Part shown: in pieces, positions 31,257 to 39,229 of the stretch
How positions within the stretch are numbered: position 1 is the first letter of the stretch
Layout of the letters: every line of letters begins with the position of its first letter
Translations under genes and position numbers: made by a program
The notes under the pieces: generated by a model
Databases searched by the model: none
Seen by the model: the letters and a program-made list of their open reading frames with translations, nothing else
Told to the model about the DNA's origin: nothing
Source: JBFWYO01 sp050186335
GTDB lineage: Bacteria; Pseudomonadota; Alphaproteobacteria; Bin65
Direction of reading: 5' to 3'
DNA: 59,348 nt
NCBI GenBank assembly: GCA_050186335.1
Contig: JBFWYO010000016.1
Coordinates: forward strand, 1 to 59,348

Positions 31257-31712
31257 ATGAAACCGCGCTATTTCGAAGATTTCAAAAAAGGCGACCGGCT
31301 GGTCACCGACGGGGTGACCGTGACCGAAAGCCACATGCTCGATTTCGCCAAGAAATACGATCCTCAAGTCATCCACATGGACCGGGTCGGGGCGGAAAAG
31401 CTGCCGGTCGGCGGCATCATCGCGAGCGGCTGGCTGACCGCGGCGCTGGCGTTCCGCCAGGTCGTGCAGACCGGATTCCTGCACGGCGGCGGCGTGGTTT
31501 CGCCCGGCCTGAAGGAGATGAATTTTCTGAAGCCGGTGCGTCCGGGGGACACCATCACGGCAATTGCCGACGTGGTCGAAGCCAAGCTGACGCCGAACGG
31601 CAGCCGCGGCATCGTGGATATTGTGTACACGGTCAACAACCAGCGCGGCGAAGCGGTGCTGACCTGGTTCGGCCGGCAACTGGTGGCGCTGCGCCCGCGC
31701 GACGCCGCCTGA
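31257..31712 (+). CDS. MaoC family (hotdog) dehydratase
   Basis: A 151-residue hotdog-fold protein of the MaoC/(R)-specific enoyl-CoA hydratase family. YFEDFKKGDRL at the start, FAKKYDPQVIHMD with the catalytic Asp and His, and GGIIASGWLTAAL match the hydratase core. It likely hydrates a short or medium enoyl-CoA. ATG at 31257 was chosen because similarity starts there; the frame is open 40 codons further. RidA and aminotransferase genes follow on the same strand. Confidence 0.88.
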   Translation: MKPRYFEDFKKGDRLVTDGVTVTESHMLDFAKKYDPQVIHMDRVGAEKLPVGGIIASGWLTAALAFRQVVQTGFLHGGGVVSPGLKEMNFLKPVRPGDTITAIADVVEAKLTPNGSRGIVDIVYTVNNQRGEAVLTWFGRQLVALRPRDAA

Positions 31713-31734
31713 AAATCAACCAGGGAGCACGAAC

Positions 31735-32205
31735 ATGCTGAAGCGCATCAATCCCGCCTCGATCATGACGCCCGCAAGCCCCTACAGCCACGGCATCGAA
31801 CTGCCGCCGGGCACGCGCATTTTGTATTGCGCCGGCCAGGTCGGCACGACCAAGGACGGCACGACGCCGAGCGATCTGGTGCAGCAGAACGAGATCGCCT
31901 GGGCCAACATCAGGGCGATCCTGAACGACGCCGGGATGGACCTGAAGGACATCGTGCGCATGAACGCGTATCTGACGTCGCGCGAAGGCATCGAGCCGTT
32001 CCGCGCCGTGCGCAACCGCATGGTCGGCAAGGTCAAGCCTGCCTCGACCCTGGTCTTGGTCGCCGGCCTGGCCGGGCCGCAATGGCACGTCGAGATCGAG
32101 GTCGTCGCCGCGCAAGCATCGCGCGCCGCCGCCAAACCGGCGGCCGCCAAGAAGCCGGCCAGGAAAGCGCCGGCGAAAAAATCCGCAAAGAAGAAGAAAC
32201 GCTGA
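31735..32205 (+). CDS. RidA family protein with a lysine/alanine-rich tail
   Basis: A 156-residue member of the RidA (YjgF/YER057c) family, which hydrolyses reactive enamine/imine intermediates made by PLP enzymes. The core (about 1-127) shows TPASPYSHGIE, LYCAGQVGTTKDG, NIRAILNDAGMDLKDIVRMNAYLT and the arginine-containing VRNRMVGKVKPASTLV. The last 28 residues are almost only Ala, Lys, Pro and Arg (KKPARKAPAKKSAKKKKR), resembling histone-H1-like tails, which is unusual for RidA. ATG at 31735 follows CAGGGAGCACG. It lies 5 bases before a PLP aminotransferase gene, a fitting partner. Confidence 0.88.
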   Translation: MLKRINPASIMTPASPYSHGIELPPGTRILYCAGQVGTTKDGTTPSDLVQQNEIAWANIRAILNDAGMDLKDIVRMNAYLTSREGIEPFRAVRNRMVGKVKPASTLVLVAGLAGPQWHVEIEVVAAQASRAAAKPAAAKKPARKAPAKKSAKKKKR

Positions 32206-32210
32206 GCCGG

Positions 32211-33410
32211 ATGCCGCTCAAAGCCGGACTGGCCGACCCGCGCCGCATTCCGCGACCTTCGGTGCGCGAACGCGCGCTGGCGATTCCGTCGTCGAAGATC
32301 CGCGACGTCTCCGAAGGATCGATGGGCGACAAGTCCATCATCCCGCTCTGGTTCGGCGAACCGGACCAGCCGACGCCGCCGTTCATTCGCGAGGCGGCGA
32401 AGGCGTCGCTCGACCGCGCGCGTACTTTTTATACTGAGAACCAGGGCATTCCGGCGCTGCGCTCGGCGATCGCGAGCTATCTGTCGCGGTTGCTGAACAT
32501 CCCGCTCGAAGCGGAGCGCGTCAGCGCAACCGTGTCCGGCATGTCGGCGATCATGATCGCCATGGAAGCGCTGATCGAGCCCGGCGACAACGTGGTGCTG
32601 CACTCGCCCTTGTGGCCGAACTGCCTGGAATCGATCCGCGTGATGGGCGGCGAAGTGCGCGCCGTGCCGCTGACCATGGGCGCCGGCACCTGGGAGTTCG
32701 ACTTCGACCGGTTCTTCGCGCAGGTCGACGACCGGACCAAGGCGATCCTCGTCAATTCGCCGAACAATCCGACCGGCTTCATGCTGAGCCGCGAACAGCA
32801 GCAGGTGATCCTGGATTTTTGCCGCGCGCGCGGCATCTGGCTGCTGGCCGACGAGGTCTACGACCGCATCGTGTTCGACCGCATTCACGCGCCGTCGTTC
32901 CTGGAGATCGCGACGCCGGACGATGCGCTGATCGTGTTCAACAGCTTCTCGAAAACCTGGTGCATGACCGGCTGGCGCCTCGGCTGGGTGGTCGCCCCGG
33001 CCGAACTCGGAGCGGTGTTCGGCAAGCTGATCGAGTTCAATTTCAGCTGCGCGCCGATGTTCGTGCAGGACGCGGCGATCATAGCCCTGGAACAGGGCGA
33101 GGAGTTCATCCGCGCTTCGGCCCAGCGCTACAAGCGCGGGCACGATCTCGTCTACCAGCGGCTGAGCGCCATCGATCGCGTGCGCGTGGTGCCGACGCAG
33201 GGCGGTTTCTACAGCTTCTTCGCCGTGGACGGGATGACCGACAGTTTTGCCTTCGCGCGCAGACTGGTGGCCGAGGGCAAGGTCGGCCTGGCACCCGGCA
33301 TCGCCTTCGGCACCGGCGGCGAGGGCTATTTGCGCCTGTGCTTCGCCAATGAGGCGGCGACCCTGTCGACCGCGCTGGACCGGATCGAAAGCGCGCTCAA
33401 GCGCCTGTGA
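32211..33410 (+). CDS. Class I/II pyridoxal-phosphate aminotransferase
   Basis: A 399-residue fold-type I aminotransferase. The substrate loop WFGEPDQPTPPF, the motif SPNNPTGF, DEVYDRIVFD and the cofactor lysine Lys248 in NSFSKTWCMTGWRLG are all present, with a closing arginine in YLRLCFAN. The amino donor and acceptor cannot be assigned from sequence. Start ATG at 32211 lies 5 bases after the RidA stop. Its last codons overlap a longer upstream frame of the next gene. Confidence 0.9.
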   Translation: MPLKAGLADPRRIPRPSVRERALAIPSSKIRDVSEGSMGDKSIIPLWFGEPDQPTPPFIREAAKASLDRARTFYTENQGIPALRSAIASYLSRLLNIPLEAERVSATVSGMSAIMIAMEALIEPGDNVVLHSPLWPNCLESIRVMGGEVRAVPLTMGAGTWEFDFDRFFAQVDDRTKAILVNSPNNPTGFMLSREQQQVILDFCRARGIWLLADEVYDRIVFDRIHAPSFLEIATPDDALIVFNSFSKTWCMTGWRLGWVVAPAELGAVFGKLIEFNFSCAPMFVQDAAIIALEQGEEFIRASAQRYKRGHDLVYQRLSAIDRVRVVPTQGGFYSFFAVDGMTDSFAFARRLVAEGKVGLAPGIAFGTGGEGYLRLCFANEAATLSTALDRIESALKRL

Positions 33411-33514
33411 CCCGGGAACGGCCGCGGACGGCGGACGTGGCGGATGGCAAACGCGCCGGCTGCGTATCTATACTGTACCCGCTCGCCCCGCCCTTCCGAG
33501 GCCGACCGAACTCC

Positions 33515-34228
33515 ATGCGCGTTGTTTATTTCCTGGCCGTCGCCCTGTCCTGCCTCGCCGTCGGCATCGCCGCGGCCGAGCCGTTGCGTCTGCCGCTGCA
33601 GCCGGCGCAATCGACGCCGCCCTATTACCAGCCGGGCACGCCGCCGCCGGGCGAAGCCGAGCCGCCGGCCAACGCCGATCCGGAGCCGATCCCGGACCAG
33701 ATCCCGGCATATTCGTCGCAACCGATCTACCGCAGCCTGCCGCCGGTCGATCTGAAAATTCCCAACCTGCGCCAGGAAACCCAGGTCTGGTGCTGGGCGG
33801 CGGTGGCGCAGCAGATCATCAACGCATCGGGCCGAAAATCGCCGCCGCAATGCGCCCTGGTGGCGATGGCCAACGGCCAGTATCCGAGCGCGTGCTGCCC
33901 GTACAATCCGGCGTGCATCCGGCCCGGCTCGCTGGTGCAGATCCAGCAGCTGATCGCCAATTGGGGCAAGCGCTACAACGAAATTCAACGCCCGAGCGAT
34001 CCGTACGCGCTCTACGAACAATTGCGCCAGGGTCGGCCGATCGTGCTCGCCGTGCGATCGACGCCGTATACCGGCCATGTCGTGGTGCTGCGCGGCATGT
34101 CGTGGCGCGCGACGCAATACGGCATGCAGGCCGTGCTGCATATCAACGATCCGATCGGCTATCTGCCGGCGCGCCTGCCGTTCGAGCGGCTGGCGCCGTA
34201 CTGGTATGCGGCGATCGTCGTCTACTGA
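33515..34228 (+). CDS. Secreted papain-like cysteine protease
   Basis: A 237-residue predicted exported protein with a signal peptide (VVYFLAVALSCLAVGIAAA) and a proline-rich linker up to about residue 75. The catalytic part resembles the papain-like AvrRpt2-type peptidases: Cys93 in QVWCWAAVAQQI, His188 in TGHVVVLRG and Asn211/Asp212 in INDPIG. A cysteine cluster (CCPYNPAC) may form disulfides. ATG at 33515 starts the signal peptide. No cognate substrate or transporter gene is adjacent, so the role is unknown. Confidence 0.78.
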   Translation: MRVVYFLAVALSCLAVGIAAAEPLRLPLQPAQSTPPYYQPGTPPPGEAEPPANADPEPIPDQIPAYSSQPIYRSLPPVDLKIPNLRQETQVWCWAAVAQQIINASGRKSPPQCALVAMANGQYPSACCPYNPACIRPGSLVQIQQLIANWGKRYNEIQRPSDPYALYEQLRQGRPIVLAVRSTPYTGHVVVLRGMSWRATQYGMQAVLHINDPIGYLPARLPFERLAPYWYAAIVVY

Positions 34229-34245
34229 TCGTTGCCGCAAAAACC

Positions 34246-34848
34246 CTATTCGATCGAGAAGCCCGGCCGCTTGGCCTGTTTGCGCGCGAGCGTCGGATCG
34301 CCGGCGTCGAAATGCATCGAGACGCTGAAATAGCTTTTCGCGTCCGCCTTTTCGCCGAACCGGTTGCCGATCATGAGCCAGGCTTGGGTCAGCTCCGGCC
34401 CGCCGAGCAGGCTGGCCAGCGCGACGCGCACGCGATACCCGCCGAGCGGCGGTGCCATCTCGCCGAGCGTCACGCCGGCAACCGGCTCGCCCGCGTTGAC
34501 GCGGTGCGGGAACGACGGGCGCTGGCGGCCCAATGCCATGAATTCGAGGTAGCCGTTCTTGGCCCATTGCGCGCGGAAGCGATCCTGATCGGTGCCGCTG
34601 CGGAACACGAAATCGACTTCGATCGCACAGGCGGCGCGCTGCGCCTCGGTGATCTTGCCGAGCTGGACGAAGGTATGATTGCGCTTGACGTCGGGCGCGG
34701 GCGCGCCGTCGCACACCGCGCGCACGTCGTGCGGCTCGAGCACCAGCAGGCCGGATTGCGCCCGCGCGACCGAACCGGCGGCGCCGGCGGCGAGCAGAAC
34801 GGCGACGATGGAAGCAAGGCGCATGGACATGGGCATGAACATGGGCAT
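34246..34848 (-). CDS. Predicted exported protein, unknown function
   Basis: A 200-residue protein beginning with a methionine-rich run (MPMFMPMSM) and a signal peptide (RLASIVAVLLAAGAAGSVARA). The mature part has two cysteines (VCDGAP and RAACAIEVDF) and no domain I recognise. The repeated CATGGGCATG-type bases at the start offer several ATGs; the outermost at 34848 has AAGGA eight bases upstream and is preferred. It is convergent with the papain-like protease gene, 17 bases apart. Confidence 0.7.
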   Translation of the reverse strand: MPMFMPMSMRLASIVAVLLAAGAAGSVARAQSGLLVLEPHDVRAVCDGAPAPDVKRNHTFVQLGKITEAQRAACAIEVDFVFRSGTDQDRFRAQWAKNGYLEFMALGRQRPSFPHRVNAGEPVAGVTLGEMAPPLGGYRVRVALASLLGGPELTQAWLMIGNRFGEKADAKSYFSVSMHFDAGDPTLARKQAKRPGFSIE

Positions 34849-34976
34849 GGACGTATCCTTCTTGCGCTCCCCTTGGACTTGCCCCGAACGAGACTGTATA
34901 CGTGGCCGCCGCGCCGACCGTGCACCCGCCCGGAACGGCCCGGATTCCTTGGCATCCGGACAAGACGGAGAATGCG

Positions 34977-35483
34977 ATGTTGAGCCCGGCCTATGTCGCA
35001 GCCCTGGCCCGCTACAACCGATGGGCCAACGAGCGCCTGTATCATGCCGTAGCCGGGTTAACGGATTCCGAATACCGCAAAACGCGCCCGAGCTTCTTCG
35101 GCTCGATCCGCAACACCCTCAATCACCTGCTGGTCGGCGATAAAGTGTGGATGGCGCGCTTCGAAGGCGGCGCCAGCGGGATCGCATCGCTCGATCAGAT
35201 CCTGCACGACGACTTCGACTCGTTACGTCGCGCGCGCGCGGCGGAAGATGCGCGCATCGTCGCCGCGCTGGAAAATTTCGACGCGGCGAAACTGTCGACT
35301 GTGTTGGTTTACCGATCGCTGACCGCGGGCGAAGCGCGCGTGCGCTACGATCTGGGACTCGCGCACATGTTCAATCACCAGACGCATCATCGCGGCCAGG
35401 TGCACGACCAGCTGAGCGCCACCGACGTGGCGCCGCCGCCACTGGATTTCATCCATTACGTCCGTGAGCACATGCCGGCGTAA
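34977..35483 (+). CDS. DinB family protein
   Basis: A 168-residue four-helix-bundle protein of the DinB/YfiT metal-binding type. The metal-binding histidines are visible as LNHLLVGDKVWMARF near residue 45 and HMFNHQTHHRGQVHDQL near residue 135. Family members include thiol-dependent transferases and damage-induced proteins, so specific chemistry is not assigned. ATG at 34977 follows GACGGAGAATGCG. It is convergent with the quinone oxidoreductase gene, 3 bases apart. Confidence 0.87.
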   Translation: MLSPAYVAALARYNRWANERLYHAVAGLTDSEYRKTRPSFFGSIRNTLNHLLVGDKVWMARFEGGASGIASLDQILHDDFDSLRRARAAEDARIVAALENFDAAKLSTVLVYRSLTAGEARVRYDLGLAHMFNHQTHHRGQVHDQLSATDVAPPPLDFIHYVREHMPA

Positions 35484-35486
35484 GCG

Positions 35487-36464
35487 TCAGCGAATTTTCA
35501 GCACCACCTTGCCGGTCGATGCGCGCGAGGTGAGCAGCTTCAGCGCCTCGCCGGCCTTCTCCATCGGCAGCACGTGCGAGACGTGCGGCTTGAGCCTGCC
35601 CTGCGCGTACCAGGCGAGCAGCGCATCGAACGACGCGTGCACGGTCTTGGGGTCGTTCTTCATGTAGGCGCCCCAGAACACGCCGACCGCGGAACAGTTC
35701 TTGACCAGCAGCAGGTTTGCCGGCGCGGTCGGAATGCGCCCGGCGGCAAAGCCGATCACCAGCAGCCGCCCTTCCCAGGCGATGCAGCGCAACGACGCAT
35801 CGAACACGTCGCCGCCGACCGGATCGTAGATCACGTTGGCGCCCTTCTTGTTGGTTATCGCCAACACGCGCTCGCGCACGTCCTCGGTGGAATAATCGAT
35901 GATGTGATCGGCGCCGTTGGCCTTGGCGATCTGCAATTTATCGGCGCCGCGCGCGGTGGCGATCACGGTGGCGCCCATGACCTTGCCGATCTGCACCGCG
36001 GTCAACCCCACGCCGCCGGCGGCGCCGTGCACCAGCAGCGTCTCGCCGGCCTTCAAGCCACCCCTATGATGAAGCGCAAGGTGCGACGTGCCGTAGGCAA
36101 CCGGAAACGCCGCCGCGGCGACAAAATCCATGTTGTCGGGAATCTTGGTCACGCCCTTTTCCGGCGCGATCATCATTTCCGCAAACGAGCCGACGCCGGC
36201 CATCGCCATCACGCGGTCGCCCTTCTTGACGCGCGTGACACCGGCGCCGACCGCATCGACCACCCCGGCGCCTTCGAGGCCCGGCGAGAACGGGAACGGC
36301 GGCTTCTCCTGGTACTTGCCTTCGATCATCAAAGTGTCGGCGAAATTCAGCCCGGCCGCATGGACCGCCACACGCACCTCGCCGGGGCCGGGATCGCGCA
36401 CCGGCAACTCGTCGACCGAGAGCGTGTCCGGTCCGCCGAACGCCTTGCAAACGACTGCGCGCAT
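35487..36464 (-). CDS. NADPH:quinone oxidoreductase family protein (zinc-free MDR)
   Basis: A 325-residue medium-chain dehydrogenase/reductase. The substrate-side motif HAAGLNFADTLMIEGKY, the PGLEGAGVVDAVGAGV segment and the nucleotide motif HGAAGGVGLTAVQIGK fit QOR-type enzymes, and the structural zinc cysteines of alcohol dehydrogenases are absent. It reduces quinones or enones with NADPH; the true substrate is unknown. ATG at 36464 has GAGGGAGGACACA upstream. The asparaginase gene lies 17 bases upstream on the same strand. Confidence 0.9.
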   Translation of the reverse strand: MRAVVCKAFGGPDTLSVDELPVRDPGPGEVRVAVHAAGLNFADTLMIEGKYQEKPPFPFSPGLEGAGVVDAVGAGVTRVKKGDRVMAMAGVGSFAEMMIAPEKGVTKIPDNMDFVAAAAFPVAYGTSHLALHHRGGLKAGETLLVHGAAGGVGLTAVQIGKVMGATVIATARGADKLQIAKANGADHIIDYSTEDVRERVLAITNKKGANVIYDPVGGDVFDASLRCIAWEGRLLVIGFAAGRIPTAPANLLLVKNCSAVGVFWGAYMKNDPKTVHASFDALLAWYAQGRLKPHVSHVLPMEKAGEALKLLTSRASTGKVVLKIR

Positions 36465-36481
36465 TGTGTCCTCCCTCGATG

Positions 36482-37507
36482 TCAGTTGAGCCAGCCGGCG
36501 GCCGGCCGTATTTCGCCGATCGTCCGCTCCTTGCGGTTGACCAGCGTCGGATTCAGGAACGATTGCAGCGCGCGCGCGGCGGGCGACTCGATGACGCCGA
36601 GATGCCGCAACAATGCGCCGATGGCGACTTCCGAGGCGCGCTTGGCGCCATCGTCGATCTTGAGCGCGATGCCGAGACCGCGCTCCGGCAGCGCGGCCGT
36701 GTAGACGCCTTCGGCGCCGGTCTTCATCGCCACCCTGCCACCCAGCGTCTGCATCGCCACGGTGCAGAACCGGCCGCTGCCGCCGACCATGAACGGATGC
36801 GCGAGCATCGCGCCGCGGACGCGCGTCACGGACCGGCTGCGCGCGGCGCCGAGCGACGCCGGATCGGCAAAGCGCGCCATGGCCCGTGCGAGGCAAACCA
36901 GCGGCATGGCGATCGTCGGCAGGCTGCAGCCGTCGATGCCCACCGGCGCGCCGGCAAGATCGCAGCCGCTCATGTCTTCCAGCACCGCGCGCACCGCGCG
37001 CTGCACCGGATGATCGCGGTCGATATAGGCCTTGGTCGGCGCGTTCAGATGCGCAGCACAGCACAGCATGCCGGCATGCTTGCCAGAGCAGTTGTTGTGC
37101 AGCTGGCTCGGCGTCTCCGCCTTCAGCAGCAGCTCGGTCGCGGCCGGTTCGTACATCGGCGCATGCGCGCCGCATTCGAGATCGCGTTCGGATAGATTCA
37201 TGCGCGCAAGCCAGCCGGCGGCGGCATCGACATGCGCGCGTTCGCCATTGTGCGATGCGCAGGCCAGGGCCAATTCGGCGGCGCTGACGGCAAAGCGATC
37301 CGCCGCCCCCGACTCGACCAGCGGCAGCGCCTGGAACATCTTGACCGCCGAACGCGGGAAGACGGCCGCATCGACATCGCCCCATGCCGCCACCACATGG
37401 CCGCCTGCGTCGCACACCGCGGCCGCGCCGCGATGGCGGCTTTCGACCGCCGCCCCGCGCGTGACTTCGACCAGGATCGGGTTCTGTTGCGCCACGTGAG
37501 TATCCAT
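36482..37507 (-). CDS. Asparaginase II family protein
   Basis: A 341-residue protein of the asparaginase_II family, distinct from the E. coli type enzymes. Recognisable segments are ILVEVTRGAAVESRHRG, the FPRSAVKMFQALPLVESGAA block, HNNCSGKHAGML, GIDGCSLPT and MKTGAEGVY. It should release ammonia from L-asparagine or a related amide. ATG at 37507 was chosen because MDTHVAQQNPILVEV begins the conserved region, although the frame runs much further upstream. Likely co-transcribed with the downstream oxidoreductase. Confidence 0.9.
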   Translation of the reverse strand: MDTHVAQQNPILVEVTRGAAVESRHRGAAAVCDAGGHVVAAWGDVDAAVFPRSAVKMFQALPLVESGAADRFAVSAAELALACASHNGERAHVDAAAGWLARMNLSERDLECGAHAPMYEPAATELLLKAETPSQLHNNCSGKHAGMLCCAAHLNAPTKAYIDRDHPVQRAVRAVLEDMSGCDLAGAPVGIDGCSLPTIAMPLVCLARAMARFADPASLGAARSRSVTRVRGAMLAHPFMVGGSGRFCTVAMQTLGGRVAMKTGAEGVYTAALPERGLGIALKIDDGAKRASEVAIGALLRHLGVIESPAARALQSFLNPTLVNRKERTIGEIRPAAGWLN

Positions 37508-37627
37508 TCGGTTTGGCAAGGAACAAGGAGCGGGCAAGCAAGTCAAGCGTCCCTCACCCCCACGACTTGTCGCCCCGGCCGGAATGGAAGAACTGCACGC
37601 CGTATCGCCCGATGCTACACTCCGCCC

Positions 37628-38179
37628 ATGCGCGGCTATTTCGGCATCGGCGTGGAAGGACTGAGCAAACCCATGAACGCGGGCAGTTTGTTCCGCACGG
37701 CGCATGCCTTCGGCGCCGCCTTCGTGTTCACCATCGACGCCGCCTACAAGCGGCAGATCGGCCGCCGGGCCGACACGTCGGATACCACCAGCCAGGTGCC
37801 GCTGCACGAATTCGCGACCCTGGCCGAGTTCCGGCTGCCCAAGGGCTGCGTGCTGGTCGGCGTCGAAATCGTGCCGGACGCGATCGACCTGCCGTCGTTC
37901 CATCACCCGCACGCCGCGGCCTATGTGCTTGGCGCCGAGCGCAGTTCGCTGTCGCCGGAATTGCTGGCGCGCTGCGCGCACGTGGTCAAAATTCCGACCA
38001 AATTCTCGCTCAACGTGGCGCTTGCCGGGGCGCTGGTGATGTACGACCGCCTCAAGAGCCTGGGCAACTACCCTGCACGTCCGCTGATGCCGGGCGGGCC
38101 GAAGCCGGGCGACAAGCCCAAGCACGTGTTCGGCGCGGCCAAGACAGCGGTGCGCGGCAGGCAGAACAAGAACGATTGA
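37628..38179 (+). CDS. TrmH-family (SPOUT) RNA methyltransferase
   Basis: A 183-residue SPOUT methyltransferase. The SAM-site motifs are NAGSLFRTAHAFGA (motif 1), YVLGAERSSLSPELL (motif 2) and FSLNVALAGALVMYDR (motif 3, knot region). A basic C-terminal tail may help bind RNA. Target nucleotide is not assigned. ATG at 37628 is divergent from the asparaginase gene by about 120 bases. The IalB gene follows after 16 bases. Confidence 0.88.
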   Translation: MRGYFGIGVEGLSKPMNAGSLFRTAHAFGAAFVFTIDAAYKRQIGRRADTSDTTSQVPLHEFATLAEFRLPKGCVLVGVEIVPDAIDLPSFHHPHAAAYVLGAERSSLSPELLARCAHVVKIPTKFSLNVALAGALVMYDRLKSLGNYPARPLMPGGPKPGDKPKHVFGAAKTAVRGRQNKND

Positions 38180-38195
38180 ACGGGGAGCCATCAAC

Positions 38196-38702
38196 TTGCG
38201 CACGACGATCATCGCGATTTCGCTTCTCGGCCTGCTCGGCGCGAGCGGCGCCACGGCCAAGGACAAGTTTCTCGGCAAGTTCGACGATTGGGATGCGTCG
38301 TCGACCGGCGCCGGCAAGGACCATCTTTGCTACGTCGTGGCGTTGCCGACCAAAGCCGCGGACAATGAAAAGCCGCGCGGCGAATCCAGCCTGATGGTCT
38401 ACCACGCGCCAGGCGACAAGAAGCTCAACGTGGTGCAGTTCACCGCCGGGCTCGCGCTCAAGAAGGACACCGGCGCGGCACTCAAGATCGACCAGAAATC
38501 CGTGCCGCTGTTCGTGCAGGGAAACAAGGCCTGGGCCAAGGACGCCAAGACCGATGCGGAAATCGTCGCCGCGCTCAAGGCCGGCAAGACGCTGACCATC
38601 GAGTCGACCAGCGCCAAAGGCGCCAAACTGACCGACGCCTATTCGCTCAAGGGTTTTGCCGCCGCGATCAAGGCCGCAAACGAGGCGTGCGGCATCAAGT
38701 GA
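38196..38702 (+). CDS. Invasion-associated locus B (IalB) family protein
   Basis: A 168-residue exported protein of the IalB family common in alphaproteobacteria. Residues 1-21 form a signal peptide (TIIAISLLGLLGASGATA), followed by FDDWDA, a cysteine in DHLCYVVALPTK and a terminal cysteine in NEACGIK that may pair with it. The start is a TTG at 38196 with CGGGGAG upstream. In the family's best-studied member the gene affects erythrocyte invasion, but most free-living carriers have no known phenotype. Position just upstream of rlmN is common in related bacteria. Confidence 0.8.
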   Translation: MRTTIIAISLLGLLGASGATAKDKFLGKFDDWDASSTGAGKDHLCYVVALPTKAADNEKPRGESSLMVYHAPGDKKLNVVQFTAGLALKKDTGAALKIDQKSVPLFVQGNKAWAKDAKTDAEIVAALKAGKTLTIESTSAKGAKLTDAYSLKGFAAAIKAANEACGIK

Positions 38703-38855
38703 TGCGCGCTGCACCCGGCTGTGCGGAATGTGCCAAAAATTCGCCGTTTCGGGGCTTTCGGCGCAATCGACGCGTCCTTCATGCGCCGTCGACGTTTGGT
38801 TCGTCGCGCGAAGCCGCCGCGGGCCGCGGCTGTCGGCGGGGCTACCCTAATGCGT

Positions 38856-38902
38856 GTTACGTTTGTTACGGATTCTCACCCCCACCTTAGGGTCCTTAGG
38901 GT
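38856..38902 (+). repeat. Iteron-like GTTACG pair and tandem CCTTAGGGT
   Basis: GTTAC units at 38856 and 38865, followed by two exact tandem copies of CCTTAGGGT. A second GTTAC pair occurs about 190 bases on, at 39045 and 39054. Same-face 9-base spacing suggests cooperative protein binding. Function unknown. Confidence 0.55.
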
Positions 38903-39072
38903 CGCGCATCCCGCCAAACGGGTTTTTACCGACTCGGATTCACGCTGTGAAAGAACGGAATGCGGAAAGCGCGACAATGCGTCCGCAATCGCCGCCGCCT
39001 AGTTAGCACGCGCGCAAGCAAAATCAAGATCGCCGCTACATTTGTTACGCTTGTTACCGAATCGACTGGCCG

Positions 39073-39133
39073 CCGAGGAATGGTCCCCAAGGACTCGACC
39101 ACGGGGGTCCAGTTCTCGGGGGCCATTCCTCGG
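39073..39133 (+). other. Long hairpin upstream of rlmN
   Basis: Arms CCGAGGAATGGTCCCC (39073-39088) and GGGGGCCATTCCTCGG (39118-39133) pair over 16 positions with one G-U. The 29-base loop contains a smaller GGAC/GTCC pairing. It ends 97 bases before the rlmN start and could be a leader RNA structure or a palindromic repeat. Confidence 0.55.
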
Positions 39134-39229
39134 AAGGCCGTCCAACGGCGCCTTCCGCAGAAATCTTGCGCGCCGGCAGGCGCGTTCGCCGCATTGCCAT
39201 CGCCGCCCCGGCCGCCTATATCTCCGGCC

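Larger units (their letters stand above)
38703..39229. other. Long ialB-rlmN intergenic region with short repeats and hairpin
   Basis: 527 bases without a convincing gene. It holds two pairs of GTTACG-type units (GTTACGTTTGTTACGG from 38856; TTTGTTACGCTTGTTACCG from 39042), each pair spaced 9 bases. It also holds a perfect tandem 9-mer CCTTAGGGT (38885-38893, 38894-38902) and a long hairpin at 39073-39133. The arrangement suggests regulator binding or an untranslated RNA leader for rlmN. Confidence 0.55.

Noticed and set aside
39042..39133. tRNA or riboswitch upstream of rlmN
   Set aside because: The hairpin and repeats do not fit a tRNA cloverleaf or any riboswitch consensus I know; kept only as an unexplained structured region.
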